From positions 5,642,001 to 5,706,000 of the forward strand of contig NZ_CP143624.1 of assembly GCF_050038885.1 (NCBI RefSeq): a stretch of 64,000 bases of DNA. Reading direction: 5' to 3'. The position numbers and the translations under genes are program-made. The notes under the pieces were generated by a model. The model was not told the DNA's origin. It did no database searches and worked only from the letters and a program-made list of their open reading frames with translations. Within the stretch, counting starts at the first letter, position 1. Every line of letters begins with the position of its first letter. Source of the DNA: Myxococcus flavus (lineage in GTDB: Bacteria > Myxococcota > Myxococcia > Myxococcales > Myxococcaceae). Shown in pieces: positions 43,195 through 52,433 of the stretch.

Positions 43195-44532
43195 TCAGTG
43201 GAGTGTCGTCGTCTCGCCCAGCTCGCTGAGTCCCAGCTCCCAGTGCTCCGGGAGAATGGGCGGCAGGGGCTCCACCAGGTCGACGAAGTGGGTGTGCGCG
43301 GGCTTGAGGTACTCGACGAGGGTGCGCAGGCGCTGGCGCTCCGGGGGCGAGAGAAGACGCTCCACCTCGACGTTGAAGGCGTAGCGAGCGAAACGCTCCG
43401 AGGGGCCCAGCACCCAGTCCTCCCCCAACTCGGACTCACCCAGCACGAGGGTGTCCGAGGCGAAGGGAGAGATGGCCCTCACCTCAATGCCGAGGAAGAA
43501 GCGGATGGCGTTGCGCAGGCCCAGCGCGGTGCCCTTTTGGCGGTACATGTCCACGAGGATGGCGGCCAGGCGGCGCCGGGCGAGGACGTCCAGCTCGAAG
43601 GCGAAGGGGTTGCCCAAATCCTGGAGGATGGCGTCCAGGAAGGACTCCGGCGCGCGCTCCAAGTCGAAGACGTCGGGGAAGGCGTCCAAGTCCGCGAGAA
43701 GCAGGTCCGTCACCTCCTGGAGGCAGGAGATGAAGCGGTGCAAATCTCCCGTCACGTCGTCGCGGCGGTTGTGGCCCGGCAGCATGTCCCAGAGCTGGAA
43801 GTGCCGGGAGGGCGGCCGGGCCGGCCGGAAGCCCGCGAAGGTGGCGCGGTGGTAGGGGGCGAGCACCAGGTTGCCGCGAGTGTCCGTCACGCCCTCCACG
43901 AGCACCTCGTACCCCACGTCCGGCGTCAGCTCCGTGTCGAGGGCGAGGTGAACGAGGGGGCCATCCGCCGCGGCGCCAACGGAGGCCACCGGGACTGCGG
44001 GCGCGCCGCGAGCCGTGAAGGCGAAGCGCGCGGAGGGTGGCACCCGCACGTCCTCGTCGAAGGCCAGGCGCACCGACTTCGCTGCCAGGGCCTGCGCACC
44101 CACGAGACGGGGCGCTGTCCTGTCCTCCACGGTGAAGGTGTACGTCTCGTCGAGGAGGTGCGCGCCTCCAGCAGTGGCCGAGACGACGCGGACGGAGACG
44201 GTGGCCTGGCTGACCAGCGGCACGGCTGGATGGAGCACCACACGCAGGGTGTCCGCCGTTTGCGTCACCTTCGCCCGAGGCCCAGTGAAGGCGGGTTGCA
44301 CCTCGACGTCAGCCCCGCCTTCGAAGGCGAGGAAGCCGTCCACCCAGACGCGCGTGGCCGCCCGGGCAATGCCGTCCACGCCGACATCCGCCAGCTCCAG
44401 CTCCAGCGCGGCATCGATGGGGACGGCCGCCTCCCCAGGGCCTGGAGCGCGGTTGAGGAGGAGGGGCCGGCGCGTCTCGGCGAAGAGGGAGACGGTGTCG
44501 ACGTAGAGGGCGGGCAGCTCAACCGTGGCCAT
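43195..44532 (-). CDS. Phage tail protein I (P2 gpI-like) with Ig-like N-terminus
   Basis: The C-terminal ~190 residues match the P2 gpI / TIGR02242 tail protein: DVFDLERAPESFLDAIL, then LARRRLAAILVDMYRQKGT and GLRNAIRFFLGIEV. This protein joins the fibre to the baseplate wedge. The N-terminal ~240 residues are a pair of Ig-like beta domains (TAPRLVGAQALAAKSVRLAF, VPLVSQATVSVRV), an unusual addition. Total 445 residues. It sits between the wedge genes and the fibre, the normal order. Confidence 0.8.
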   Translation of the reverse strand: MATVELPALYVDTVSLFAETRRPLLLNRAPGPGEAAVPIDAALELELADVGVDGIARAATRVWVDGFLAFEGGADVEVQPAFTGPRAKVTQTADTLRVVLHPAVPLVSQATVSVRVVSATAGGAHLLDETYTFTVEDRTAPRLVGAQALAAKSVRLAFDEDVRVPPSARFAFTARGAPAVPVASVGAAADGPLVHLALDTELTPDVGYEVLVEGVTDTRGNLVLAPYHRATFAGFRPARPPSRHFQLWDMLPGHNRRDDVTGDLHRFISCLQEVTDLLLADLDAFPDVFDLERAPESFLDAILQDLGNPFAFELDVLARRRLAAILVDMYRQKGTALGLRNAIRFFLGIEVRAISPFASDTLVLGESELGEDWVLGPSERFARYAFNVEVERLLSPPERQRLRTLVEYLKPAHTHFVDLVEPLPPILPEHWELGLSELGETTTLH

Positions 44533-44541
44533 GGGGCTTCC

Positions 44542-44937
44542 TCAAGGGGAGACGAGCTCCAGGCGGACGCCCACTGTGTGGACACCGAAGAGCTTCGAGA
44601 CGTTGGCGGCCATGTCCGTGACTATGCGCTCGCGGCCGGGGCGCACCAGAGTGCGGGCGTGCTTCACCCCGTCGACGACGAGGGACGCTTCCCAGGCCAG
44701 GCCCGCCGGAGCGCCTGCCGGCACACGGAGGCGCAAGGCGGTGCGGACTAGGTCCACGCCGGTGACGTCCACGGCTTGCGTCACCTCGGCGAAGTCCCCG
44801 GGGGCCAGCTCGAAGCGGCGTCCCGGTTCCTCGTCTCCGAGGACGAAGAGGTACTCGCCCGAGGCAGGCGTGGCCCGCTCGGGCCGAATGCGGCCCTGTC
44901 CCAGGCCCAGGCGACTGGTGAAGGCGGTGAGGGCCAT
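44542..44937 (-). CDS. Tail accessory structural protein, 131 residues
   Basis: The protein is strand-rich (RRFELAPGDFAEV, ALRLRVPAGAPAGLAW, GVRLELVSP) with a conserved-looking N-terminus MALTAFTSRLGLGQG. It is packed between baseplate J and tail protein I, separated from its neighbours by 4-9 bases. It is probably a baseplate or fibre-attachment part; family not recognised. Confidence 0.55.
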   Translation of the reverse strand: MALTAFTSRLGLGQGRIRPERATPASGEYLFVLGDEEPGRRFELAPGDFAEVTQAVDVTGVDLVRTALRLRVPAGAPAGLAWEASLVVDGVKHARTLVRPGRERIVTDMAANVSKLFGVHTVGVRLELVSP

Positions 44938-44941
44938 GGCT

Positions 44942-45637
44942 TCACACCTGCCGGGAGAGCTCGAGCGAGTCGAAGTAGGCCCGGCGCGTGACGTCCTTCA
45001 CCGCGAAGCCGAAGCCGCTTCGGCCAGAGGTGAGGGGTTGGCTGCCGGAGTTGATGCCCAGGGCGTCGTCGATGAAGTCGGCCATGCCTGGTACCGGCTG
45101 CCAGTCGGGAGGCGTGCGGAGCGGGTGCGCGGCCAAGTCGTTGTGGAAGGCCTTGAGGACGACGTCGCCGTTGGCGTTGACGATGACGTCCAGCCGCAGG
45201 TGCAGCCAGGTGCCCTGGGTGAAGCTGGCCGAGGATTTCAGGAGGACGCCGGGGCCGTCCGCGTCGGGAAGCCCGGTGGCCACCGCGCCCTTGCGGAGCA
45301 CCACCCGGTGCGGCTCATCGTCGGAGAGACCCAGGAGGTAGGCGGAGTCGTTGACGGAGGTGCCCTGGCCGCAGAGGAAGAGGAAGGGGGAGAAGCCGGT
45401 GGGGCCGCCACCAGGCCCGCGCTGGATGCAGCCGCGGATGCTGCCGCCCTTGGCCATGGGGGCGAAGTCCGGCAGGTTGGCGAAGAGGGCAACGGCGCCC
45501 TGGGCGGCCGACAACGAGTTGAAGGCGAAGAGGAAGTTGCCGCCCCCCGGGGGACGGGCAATGCCCGCCGTCACGCCCCTGTCCACGGTGGCGATGTCGA
45601 GTCCTTGATTGAGGTAGCTCCAGTCTGCGAGTGCCAT
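44942..45637 (-). CDS. Tail accessory protein with lectin-like fold features
   Basis: The 231 residues are strand-rich with motifs of concanavalin-like jelly-roll domains (FLFAFNSLSAAQGAVALF, GTWLHLRLDVIVNANGD, RRAYFDSLELS). It is packed with its neighbours in the tail operon. A carbohydrate-binding role for adsorption is an inference from the fold impression only. Confidence 0.5.
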   Translation of the reverse strand: MALADWSYLNQGLDIATVDRGVTAGIARPPGGGNFLFAFNSLSAAQGAVALFANLPDFAPMAKGGSIRGCIQRGPGGGPTGFSPFLFLCGQGTSVNDSAYLLGLSDDEPHRVVLRKGAVATGLPDADGPGVLLKSSASFTQGTWLHLRLDVIVNANGDVVLKAFHNDLAAHPLRTPPDWQPVPGMADFIDDALGINSGSQPLTSGRSGFGFAVKDVTRRAYFDSLELSRQV

Positions 45638-45644
45638 GGTGTCC

Positions 45645-46160
45645 TCACTGCGTGGTGACCAGAGGCCACCCGGTGTCGAAGTCCTCGGTGGGCTGCGTGG
45701 TGTTGAAGAGGGCCCCGCGCGCCGTCACGTCCTCCCAGCGCCAGGCGAACGCCTCGTGGTCGAATTCCTCCCGTGGCGAGTCCTTGAAGAGGCTCTCCAC
45801 GGAAGCTGCGTCCGCCCAGTCCGTGAGGAAGGGGCCCTGGCCCCACGTCTCGACGACGTCCCCTTCAAAGCGGTGCGGGACGAGCTGCGCGGGCGGAAGC
45901 TCGAAGAGGAAGCCGTCGTTGTCCCAGTCCCGGGAGAAGGACTCGAAGCCCTCACGCTGGCCGGAGAAGAAGGCGAGGGCCTCAGGGACGTCGGAGAGGG
46001 CGGCGCGCCACACGTACCAGCGCTCGAAGTCCTCGCAGGACTCCTCCGGCACACCGAAGCCCGCCAGCGCTTCGAGGCGCGTTACCGCCGTTAGCGTCCA
46101 GTGAGCAGCTTCGCCGGGCCAGGCGCCCGCGTCCTCGAAGCTGGGGTTGAGGAGGGCCAT
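45645..46160 (-). CDS. Tail accessory protein with repeated acidic/aromatic motif
   Basis: The 171-residue protein starts MALLNPSFEDAG, like many phage structural proteins with a carbohydrate-binding jelly roll. It contains repeated segments of the type EDFERW, EGFESF, EEFDHEAFAW and EDFDTGW. It directly follows baseplate J by two bases. Probably an adsorption-structure part; family uncertain. Confidence 0.55.
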   Translation of the reverse strand: MALLNPSFEDAGAWPGEAAHWTLTAVTRLEALAGFGVPEESCEDFERWYVWRAALSDVPEALAFFSGQREGFESFSRDWDNDGFLFELPPAQLVPHRFEGDVVETWGQGPFLTDWADAASVESLFKDSPREEFDHEAFAWRWEDVTARGALFNTTQPTEDFDTGWPLVTTQ

Positions 46161-46161
46161 G

Positions 46162-47673
46162 TCAGAGCATCCCTCCGGTGTCGCCGTCCTGCAGGGTGAC
46201 GCTGCCCAGCACCGGCAGCTCCCGCACCGTCAGCTTCACATCCGCAGGCAGGCCGTTGAGTGTCAGGTCCATTCGCGCGTCGCCCAGTTTCCGGACGCCG
46301 GGCACGTCGCGGATGACGTTGAACACGTCCGACCAGGCCACCTCTCCGGCCGGGAAGCCCTGGGTGTCCTTGAGGTTGAAGCCGAAGTCGATGCGCGGGT
46401 TGGGCGTGCCGTCCGGCTCGCTGATGCGGAAGTGGGCGGTGAGCGCCTGGCGGACGCGTGCGGCGACGTCCTGGGCCGAAGCGCCCTGGCGCAGGAAGAG
46501 GCGGGCGGAGACGTCCACGCGCCGGTACACCGGCTCCTGGACGCTCACCTGGAAGGTGAGGGTGCAGGGGTAGACTTCGGTGACTTGCCGCAGCACCTGG
46601 GCCTTGAGCGCTGGCGTGGGCGCCCCGCCGCCTTGGGGCACCACGTAGAGGATGCCGGCATTCTCACCGATGGTGGCGTCCTCGTTGGACGTCAGCATGA
46701 GGGCGCGGGCCACACCGGGCAGGCGCCGGGCGTTGATTTCGAAGTCCTCGCGGGAGACGGTGCGCGTCAGGGCCCGGAGACTCTCGGGGGCGAGCAGCTT
46801 GGCCGAGGCCACCGTCTGCCTGTCCGCGCCACCCGAGGCGGGGGCGGGGTTGTGGACGGACACCTGCACCGCGTGGCCATGGGCATCCCGGAAGCTGCCC
46901 TCCAGCACGACGAGGCGGCCCGCGTCCACGTTGCCGGCCGCGCCGCCACCCGTCTTGTACACCACCGCCACGGTGCCAGCGGGCGGCAGGCCGTTGGTGC
47001 CGGTGCCGAAGCGGACGGTGGCCTTGTCCCCCTGGTCGACGCTGACGAGGAAGTGAGCGTCGGAGGCGCGGGAGTTGAGAAAGGTGTCCACCTCGCGGAA
47101 GGCGCCCTGGGCGGTGGACACGCGGGCGGAGCCGTCGAGGTAAGGCGAGAAGTCCAGGTGCGCTTCGAAATCGGCGAGGCCGCGGGCGTCGAAGAGCTGG
47201 GTGTGCGTCTTCGAGTGCTCAGCCACCGCGAGGACGCGCGGCGGGTTGGCGCCGGCCGGAATGGTGGCGGGCGCCAGCAACTGGAAGCGGACGGCCTCCG
47301 TCACCTCCTGGGTGCGGACGACGGTGCCCGCGGGGAAGGTGACGGGGGCGGCGGGAGGCTGGGTCAGGCGCAGCTCCACCTCGGCCGTGGCCGCCTGGGC
47401 ACCATGCAGCCGGTAGCCCAGCATGCGCGCCAGGGTGATGACGTTGCGGCGCTGGGTGGCGGTGGAGAGGCGCGATTCGCGGGCGAGGTTGTCCTGATAG
47501 AAGCCGAGGACGTCGCCGACGAAGGCGTACATCTCCAGCAGCAGGTTGCCGAAGCTGGCGACGTCGAGGTCCGTCCAGTCCGGGAAGACGCTCTTTACCA
47601 GCGCTACGAGGCGCGCGCGCAGGGCGTCGAAGTCGCGGTGGCTGTAGTCGGTGGACTCGGGAAGAAGTGGCAC
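46162..47673 (-). CDS. Baseplate wedge protein J (gpJ/gp6-like)
   Basis: The 503-residue protein has the baseplate J core: WTDLDVASFGNLLLEMYA at the N-terminus, FPAGTVVRTQEV, FGTGTNGLPPAGTVAVVYKTGGG and, near the end, VYPCTLTFQVSVQEPVYRRV. It forms the wedge ring around the hub. GTG 47673 follows GGTGGAGG eleven bases upstream; the frame is open further up, through the promoter-like element. Together with gp25 it marks this locus as a contractile tail. Confidence 0.88.
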   Translation of the reverse strand: MPLLPESTDYSHRDFDALRARLVALVKSVFPDWTDLDVASFGNLLLEMYAFVGDVLGFYQDNLARESRLSTATQRRNVITLARMLGYRLHGAQAATAEVELRLTQPPAAPVTFPAGTVVRTQEVTEAVRFQLLAPATIPAGANPPRVLAVAEHSKTHTQLFDARGLADFEAHLDFSPYLDGSARVSTAQGAFREVDTFLNSRASDAHFLVSVDQGDKATVRFGTGTNGLPPAGTVAVVYKTGGGAAGNVDAGRLVVLEGSFRDAHGHAVQVSVHNPAPASGGADRQTVASAKLLAPESLRALTRTVSREDFEINARRLPGVARALMLTSNEDATIGENAGILYVVPQGGGAPTPALKAQVLRQVTEVYPCTLTFQVSVQEPVYRRVDVSARLFLRQGASAQDVAARVRQALTAHFRISEPDGTPNPRIDFGFNLKDTQGFPAGEVAWSDVFNVIRDVPGVRKLGDARMDLTLNGLPADVKLTVRELPVLGSVTLQDGDTGGML

Positions 47674-47698
47674 GTCAGCGAAGGCCTCCACCGGGAGA

Positions 47699-47731
47699 CA
47701 AAGGCCTTCGGCCCACTTCTTTTCGGGGACA
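47699..47731 (-). promoter_or_regulatory. Tail-locus promoter-like element, copy 2
   Basis: TGTCCCC and CCTTTG on the minus strand, here 20 bp apart, end 26 bases before the baseplate J start. The spacing is wider than in the other three copies. Confidence 0.6.
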
Positions 47732-47874
47732 TGGGGATGGCGATTCGAGTCGGGAGCCGCCACGCTACTCTTATGCGTGGCTCCAGCACTTCAGTACCTA
47801 TCCCGATTCGATAAAGTCCCGTAAGTCAGCAGCTTGCTGTCGCTCTACACCTGCGAACAGGCGGAGGATACGTC

Positions 47875-48420
47875 GTGGACATAAAGCCGAATGGCACAAT
47901 CCACTTCAAGCACGTTTATGCGACGGACATGGAAGACTGGGGCGTTCTAGCCTTCCCAAGGGCTCAGGATGCAGCCGAGGCAGGTCGCCGCTATCGCAAT
48001 GGCGATCCGGTCCTTCTAGCCATTCCTCTCAAGCCCGTGGAAATCGCAGGCCCGGTCCCCGCTGAGGTATGTGGCCGGGTATTTGCTGTTTGTACTCTGG
48101 CGGTGCTCGCGAATGCCTCCACACGTGAGATCGCAAACCCGGAGATGGTCCGCCAGTATCCAGATGTGGTCGAGCGGTGGGGCACTGCGCTCCCCATTCG
48201 GAGACTCTGGCGGCTGCACAACCCTCGGCCGTACCACGAGTTCGGGCAGGAACTCGTCGAAGCGGCTCGGACACGAAGAGGCCAGTTGATTCAGTTGGCA
48301 GCCCCTGCCCCTGCTGCGGAGGTCCGACAATGGCTTGGGGCGGCCCGGTGCGACGAAGCAAAGTTGAGCCACTCAAGCAGGGTCAAGGCGCTCCTCGCTC
48401 GCTTGAGCCAAGCCTCGTAA
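47875..48420 (+). CDS. Plus-strand cargo protein, possible PUA/EVE-like domain
   Basis: The 181-residue soluble protein contains GTIHFKHVYATDMEDWGVL and RYRNGDPVLLAIP, then GRVFAVCTLAVLANA. The strand pattern recalls PUA/EVE-type modified-nucleotide binders. GTG 47875 has GGAGG seven bases upstream. It lies between gp25 and baseplate J on the opposite strand to the tail genes, with visibly lower GC. The domain call is tentative. Confidence 0.5.
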   Translation: MDIKPNGTIHFKHVYATDMEDWGVLAFPRAQDAAEAGRRYRNGDPVLLAIPLKPVEIAGPVPAEVCGRVFAVCTLAVLANASTREIANPEMVRQYPDVVERWGTALPIRRLWRLHNPRPYHEFGQELVEAARTRRGQLIQLAAPAPAAEVRQWLGAARCDEAKLSHSSRVKALLARLSQAS

Positions 48421-48561
48421 GTCAGTCCATCTGGATGAGGTATCTGCCCCTCTGATTGCGGTTTCTCGACCTACCTGAAGGAGGGAATGCTCCCATCGAG
48501 AGTAGGATGGGGTGCAGCAACTGGCGTGCGAATTCCCTTCGACGTGAGGAGGCCTTCCAGC

Positions 48562-49431
48562 ATGGATGCAGCGTGGTTCTGCCCGACTTTCGACTTCCGA
48601 CGCCATACACCTGACGAGGTGCTGCTTCGGGGAACCCGCCTCCTGATTGACAACATCGGCGCCAAGCACGTCGACCATTGCTTCTGCGGACGGTGCGGCG
48701 TGCCGGTTTACAGGTCGCCTACCGACGGGGCTCGAACACTCGGTGGACGTGTAGCGCGCCTGTCGCACTACCCTGGCTACGAGCGCGTTCCATGTACTGA
48801 GCGTCCATCGAAAGCCAACGCTACGTCGCGCGGGGCCACTCCACTCGGACGCCCGTCCTTTGTTTCCGGACCAGAAACGACGCTGGTACCAGTTTGGCTA
48901 CCAGCTCGCGAAGCGCCGCGCGGAGTGGGAGGAGAGGCGAGCTCTACTCTTGAGCATGAACGCAAGATGGTCCGACCTCGCGTCGCGTCAGGGGTCGCAC
49001 GCTCGCGCTCGAGCGCCCGGGTCAGCGTTCAGCAGATCGCGGACAATCTACCCGCTTTGCTCGACAATCCCTTCGCGACAGGTAGGCGACTGCGCGACTT
49101 CATTCGTCCAATTCATCTGATTGGCAGTGCCGATGATGGAAGCGATCCAATGCTGTGGTGGGGCCACTTACATAGCTTCAGTCCCGGCGGCGCGTATAAC
49201 TGGCTCAACATTCGAACGCGTGACCGCTCCCCTGCAGCTTTCTGGGTCAAGCTCAGCGTCGTGCCGAAGTTCCGCCGCGAGTGGGAAGAGGAGGACCGAA
49301 TCGTACTCGCCTTCGCGCCCTTCGTTAGGGAGACGAAGAACGGCCGTCTGAAGCTGCGCTGGGACATTCACGACAAGCGGCAGATCGCCCTCGTCCCTGA
49401 AGAGCACGAGTCGTGTTTGACGAGCCTGTAG
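48562..49431 (+). pseudogene. Plus-strand cargo gene with internal frameshifts
   Basis: The ATG at 48562 (after GAGGAGG) starts a product with a zinc-finger-like CFCGRCGVPVY segment. Around 48.80-49.01 kb the coding signal moves to another frame, which reads RRWYQFGYQLAKRRAEWEER, while the starting frame loses its coding character. From ~49.03 kb the first frame is good again (VQQIADNLPALLDNPFATG, ..NWLNIRTRDRSPAAFW). Two compensating indels are implied, from mutation or from sequencing error. Family not recognised; it may be a partner of the gene at 47875. Confidence 0.5.
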
Positions 49432-49480
49432 CAGACCTCCAGCAAGAGCTTTAGGGGGACGCACGAGCGCTGCTCACGAC

Positions 49481-49867
49481 TCAAAGTCCCCGCTGGAGGG
49501 GCACGTCAAAATCCGCTGCCGTGTCACCCTCGCGCACGCGCACACGAAGCGTCAGCATGGCTGCATCCTTCTCGACGCGGACCAGCACGAACTGGACGCC
49601 GGGCAGCCAGCGCGCGAGGGCATCACGGACGTACACGCGCGCCAGCTCCGCCAGCACCGTGTCGTTGCGCTGGTGGCGCAGCCGCGAGAGGCCCGCGCCG
49701 AAGCTGGTGCGCCAGGGCAGCTCGCCGGTGGAGTGGGGCGTGGCGCCTTCCGTCAGCAGCACCTGCCGCACCTTCGAGGCGAGCAGCTCGGGCCCGGTGC
49801 CGGAGGCGAAGTCCCGCTTCCTGTCTCTGCGGAAGGGGACGAGGAGACTCTGGGGCGCTCGACTCAC
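49481..49867 (-). CDS. Baseplate wedge protein gp25-like (GPW/gp25 family)
   Basis: The 128-residue protein has gp25 features: KVRQVLLTEGATPHSTGELPW, the conserved FGAGLSRLRHQRND and a C-terminal strand region (LTLRVRVREGD). It binds the sheath and wedge in contractile tails. GTG 49867 follows GGAGG and is preferred to the longer frame. Confidence 0.88.
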   Translation of the reverse strand: MSRAPQSLLVPFRRDRKRDFASGTGPELLASKVRQVLLTEGATPHSTGELPWRTSFGAGLSRLRHQRNDTVLAELARVYVRDALARWLPGVQFVLVRVEKDAAMLTLRVRVREGDTAADFDVPLQRGL

Positions 49868-49877
49868 GATGTCCTCC

Positions 49878-50552
49878 TCACGGGATGGGGATGGCCGCGC
49901 GCACCTGCTGCAGCGTGCGGACGATGGCGTCGAGGGGGGCAATTGCGTCTTCCAGCGCGCTCCCCTCGAGGCTGGAGAAGTCCGGCACCTGGGGGCCGCC
50001 CACCAGCCCCAGGAGGACGTTGAGGAGGGCCATGAGCTGGGAGAGGGCGGCCAGAGCCTTGCCGACGTTGGCGGCCTCCTGGGCGACGTTGGTCTCCGCG
50101 CAGCCGGCCACGGTTAGGAGGCCCGCGTCCCCAAGCTGGGCTGCGCGTTGCCGGGCCCGCGCCACACTCGACAGGCGCTGCTGCAGGTGGACGAGCTGGC
50201 TTCGCGCCTGGCCCAACTCGCCCAGGACGATGTCGATGACACCCACCACGGTGTAAGGCACCGAGAGCTGGGGGACGAGGCGGAGCAGCTTGGACACCTT
50301 CTCGGCCAGATTCGGCAGGGCTGCGGCGATGGCTGTCGGGTCCGGCGGCGGCCCCAGCGCGTCAGGTATCGCTTTCACGACGTCGACGAGTGCCAGCACG
50401 GTGCCGATGACGTCGAAAATAGGCATAAGCGGCGCGAGCGCCGGCTGGACGGCCTGCAGGAGCTGGTGGTGCTGCAGCGTGGCGCCGCCGGGCAGGGTGA
50501 GGGTGGGCGCCTCTGGCAGCGGGGGAATGTGGATGCAGATGGGCAGCGCCAT
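49878..50552 (-). CDS. Tail-locus hypothetical protein, 224 residues
   Basis: The helical, hydrophobic protein (AALPNLAEKVSKLLRL, NVGKALAALSQLMALLNV) starts MALPICIHIPPLP. The ATG at 50552 has GAGGA five bases upstream. It lies between the spike and gp25 genes, a position that often holds hub-associated proteins. No family recognised. The amphipathic helices recall pore- or scaffold-forming proteins. Confidence 0.5.
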   Translation of the reverse strand: MALPICIHIPPLPEAPTLTLPGGATLQHHQLLQAVQPALAPLMPIFDVIGTVLALVDVVKAIPDALGPPPDPTAIAAALPNLAEKVSKLLRLVPQLSVPYTVVGVIDIVLGELGQARSQLVHLQQRLSSVARARQRAAQLGDAGLLTVAGCAETNVAQEAANVGKALAALSQLMALLNVLLGLVGGPQVPDFSSLEGSALEDAIAPLDAIVRTLQQVRAAIPIP

Positions 50553-50560
50553 GGGCTTCC

Positions 50561-51139
50561 TCAAATCGGCTCGGCGGTGGGGCGCACCACGCGCCCGGCG
50601 ATGGTGACTTGAGCCGCCTCCAGGGAGATGGCGCCGACCGCGCGCAGGGTGAGGGCGGTGGTGGCCTCCAGGGTGACGGAGTTGGTTTCCGCGTCGAAGG
50701 TGAGGCAGTCGCCCGTCATCCGGTTGGTGAGCTTCAGCTTGCGGCGGCCCGCGGACTCGTCCAGCTCGACACGGAAGGTGGGCGTGGCGAGGACGCGGTT
50801 GTCGGGCGGAGACACCTGGGCCTCTTCAGGCACCTCACTCTGGCCGCCCGGCTTTCCCCAGTGCGCGCTGAGGTAGTAGGGCGCGTCGATGTCGCCCATG
50901 TTGAAGAAGACGGCCACCTCCGCGCCCACGTGCGGCACCGAGAAGAAGCCCGTGTCCTTGGCGCCCCCGCCGGAGGTGCCCAGCGGCCAGGCCCAGGCGG
51001 ACTCGGGCTCGAGGACACCGGGGATGCACACGCGGACGCGGCCGAGTTGCGCCTCGTCGTCGCGGTTAGTGACGTAGCCCACGTACATGCCGAGGAGGCG
51101 CGTGTCATGGGCAAGGATGTCGTCGTCGAAGGTGCTCAT
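50561..51139 (-). CDS. Baseplate spike protein (gp5/gpV-like OB fold)
   Basis: The 192-residue protein has the OB-fold domain of phage baseplate spikes (YVGYVTNRDDEAQLGRVRV, then FFSVPHVGAEVAVFFNMGD, with DAPYYLSAHWG). A beta-helical C-terminus follows (DAETNSVTLEATTALTLRA, then ISLEAAQVTIAG). It forms the tip that punctures the target surface; no lysozyme domain is present. It follows gpD, as in P2-like tails and VgrG proteins. Confidence 0.88.
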   Translation of the reverse strand: MSTFDDDILAHDTRLLGMYVGYVTNRDDEAQLGRVRVCIPGVLEPESAWAWPLGTSGGGAKDTGFFSVPHVGAEVAVFFNMGDIDAPYYLSAHWGKPGGQSEVPEEAQVSPPDNRVLATPTFRVELDESAGRRKLKLTNRMTGDCLTFDAETNSVTLEATTALTLRAVGAISLEAAQVTIAGRVVRPTAEPI

Positions 51140-51149
51140 GGTGGGCTCG

Positions 51150-52433
51150 CTACCTGGGGAGACTCATTCCGGCTTCTGGGTCCTCGACACCGATGGGTTG
51201 CCCGTCTCGTCGGTACTCGACGTGCGTGCGTCCTGACTTCGCGTCGACGACTTCCAGCTCCGTCAGCGCGCCGCTCGTCGCGGGCGCGCTGGTGTTGGGC
51301 TGTCCCCCCTGGGGCTGGCCTTGCTTCTCGGGGCTGGCTTGCTGCCGGCGGCTGGTGCCGTCGCGCGACAGCTTCAAGTCGGTGGTGTAGCCAGAGGAGG
51401 AGAGGACGTGCTTCGCCTCGGTGACGTAGTACTTCCCGGAGAGGAAGCTGGAGATGCCGCGCACCTCCACGACGGATTTCGCGCGCAAGCTGGGGTTGCC
51501 CACCACCTGGAGGGACAGCTTCACGGTGCCGGCTTCCGCGCGTCGGAATCGGGCCTCGGACTCGCGCTGGGCTTGTCCAGGTGTCGACGCCGAGGTGGGC
51601 TGGACGCTGGAGGTGCTGTTGCGAAGCTGCAGCGACGTGGTGCCCGTGCGCTTGTCCACCACCTCGAGGAAGTCCGCGAGGGTGGTGCGCTCCACGGTGG
51701 CACTGCTCGCCTGGGCTTCGATGGTCGCCTTGGCCATGGCGTCCCGGCCACGGACGCCCACCTGGCCCACTCGGCGGCCCAGCTCCGACTCGACGTTGAC
51801 GGAGAGGATGTCGCCCCGGCCCGCGTCCGCGTACCACCACAGCACCCGGGTGGGCGCGGCGGCCTGGTTTCGCGGACCGAAGGTGAGGCCCCTGTCGTCG
51901 ACGTGGAACTCGAACTCCTCCCGCGCGGCCAGGCGCCGGAGAAAGCGCGCATCCGTCTCCCCGGCCTGGTGGATGGTGTCGAAGGACTCTCCTGTGTCCT
52001 CGACGTGGACGGCGTCCTCCTCGTAGCCGTACTCGGCGGCCACCTCTCGCACTACCTGGGCGCGCGTCTTGCCCTTCCAGGCGCGCGTCTTCGCTTCACG
52101 GTGCATGAGGGCGCTGAGCGCCTGGCCCTCGACGGTGAGCACCTGAAAGCCCTTCAGCTTCTTCACAACCACTCGCCGCGGGGGCGCCATGAGCCCGGGG
52201 TAGCCCCAGGACACCTCCAGCACCGCGCCGCCCACCAGCTCCGCCCTGTCGAAGAGGGCCAGGTCGAAGTTGTCCAACTGGAGGGACAGCTTGTCCGCCT
52301 TCGTCGCCGAGTCCTCAAAGGTGAGGCCCAGGACGCGGCCTTCAAGGGAGAGGGGCTCACCGCCGGGGGCCCTCTCGTGTGCCAGCAGTGTGAGGCGCAC
52401 GCCAGGCGCGCTCCTGTCGAGGGGGCGCGTCAC
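51150..52433 (-). CDS. Baseplate hub protein (late control gpD-like)
   Basis: The 427-residue protein resembles phage late-control gpD/gp27 (LEGRVLGLTFEDSATKADKL at the start, AYGYEEDAVHVEDTG, QAGETDARFLRRLAAREEFEF). The trimeric hub carries the spike. GTG 52433 overlaps the LysM stop (GTGA). A ~40-residue Ser/Thr/Gln linker (~260-300) and a polar tail are less conserved. Confidence 0.85.
   Translation of the reverse strand: MTRPLDRSAPGVRLTLLAHERAPGGEPLSLEGRVLGLTFEDSATKADKLSLQLDNFDLALFDRAELVGGAVLEVSWGYPGLMAPPRRVVVKKLKGFQVLTVEGQALSALMHREAKTRAWKGKTRAQVVREVAAEYGYEEDAVHVEDTGESFDTIHQAGETDARFLRRLAAREEFEFHVDDRGLTFGPRNQAAAPTRVLWWYADAGRGDILSVNVESELGRRVGQVGVRGRDAMAKATIEAQASSATVERTTLADFLEVVDKRTGTTSLQLRNSTSSVQPTSASTPGQAQRESEARFRRAEAGTVKLSLQVVGNPSLRAKSVVEVRGISSFLSGKYYVTEAKHVLSSSGYTTDLKLSRDGTSRRQQASPEKQGQPQGGQPNTSAPATSGALTELEVVDAKSGRTHVEYRRDGQPIGVEDPEAGMSLPR

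Noticed and set aside
41277..43229. 650-residue plus-strand frame opposite the fibre gene
   Set aside because: Antisense shadow produced by high GC; the fibre frame has recognisable repeats and the expected neighbours.
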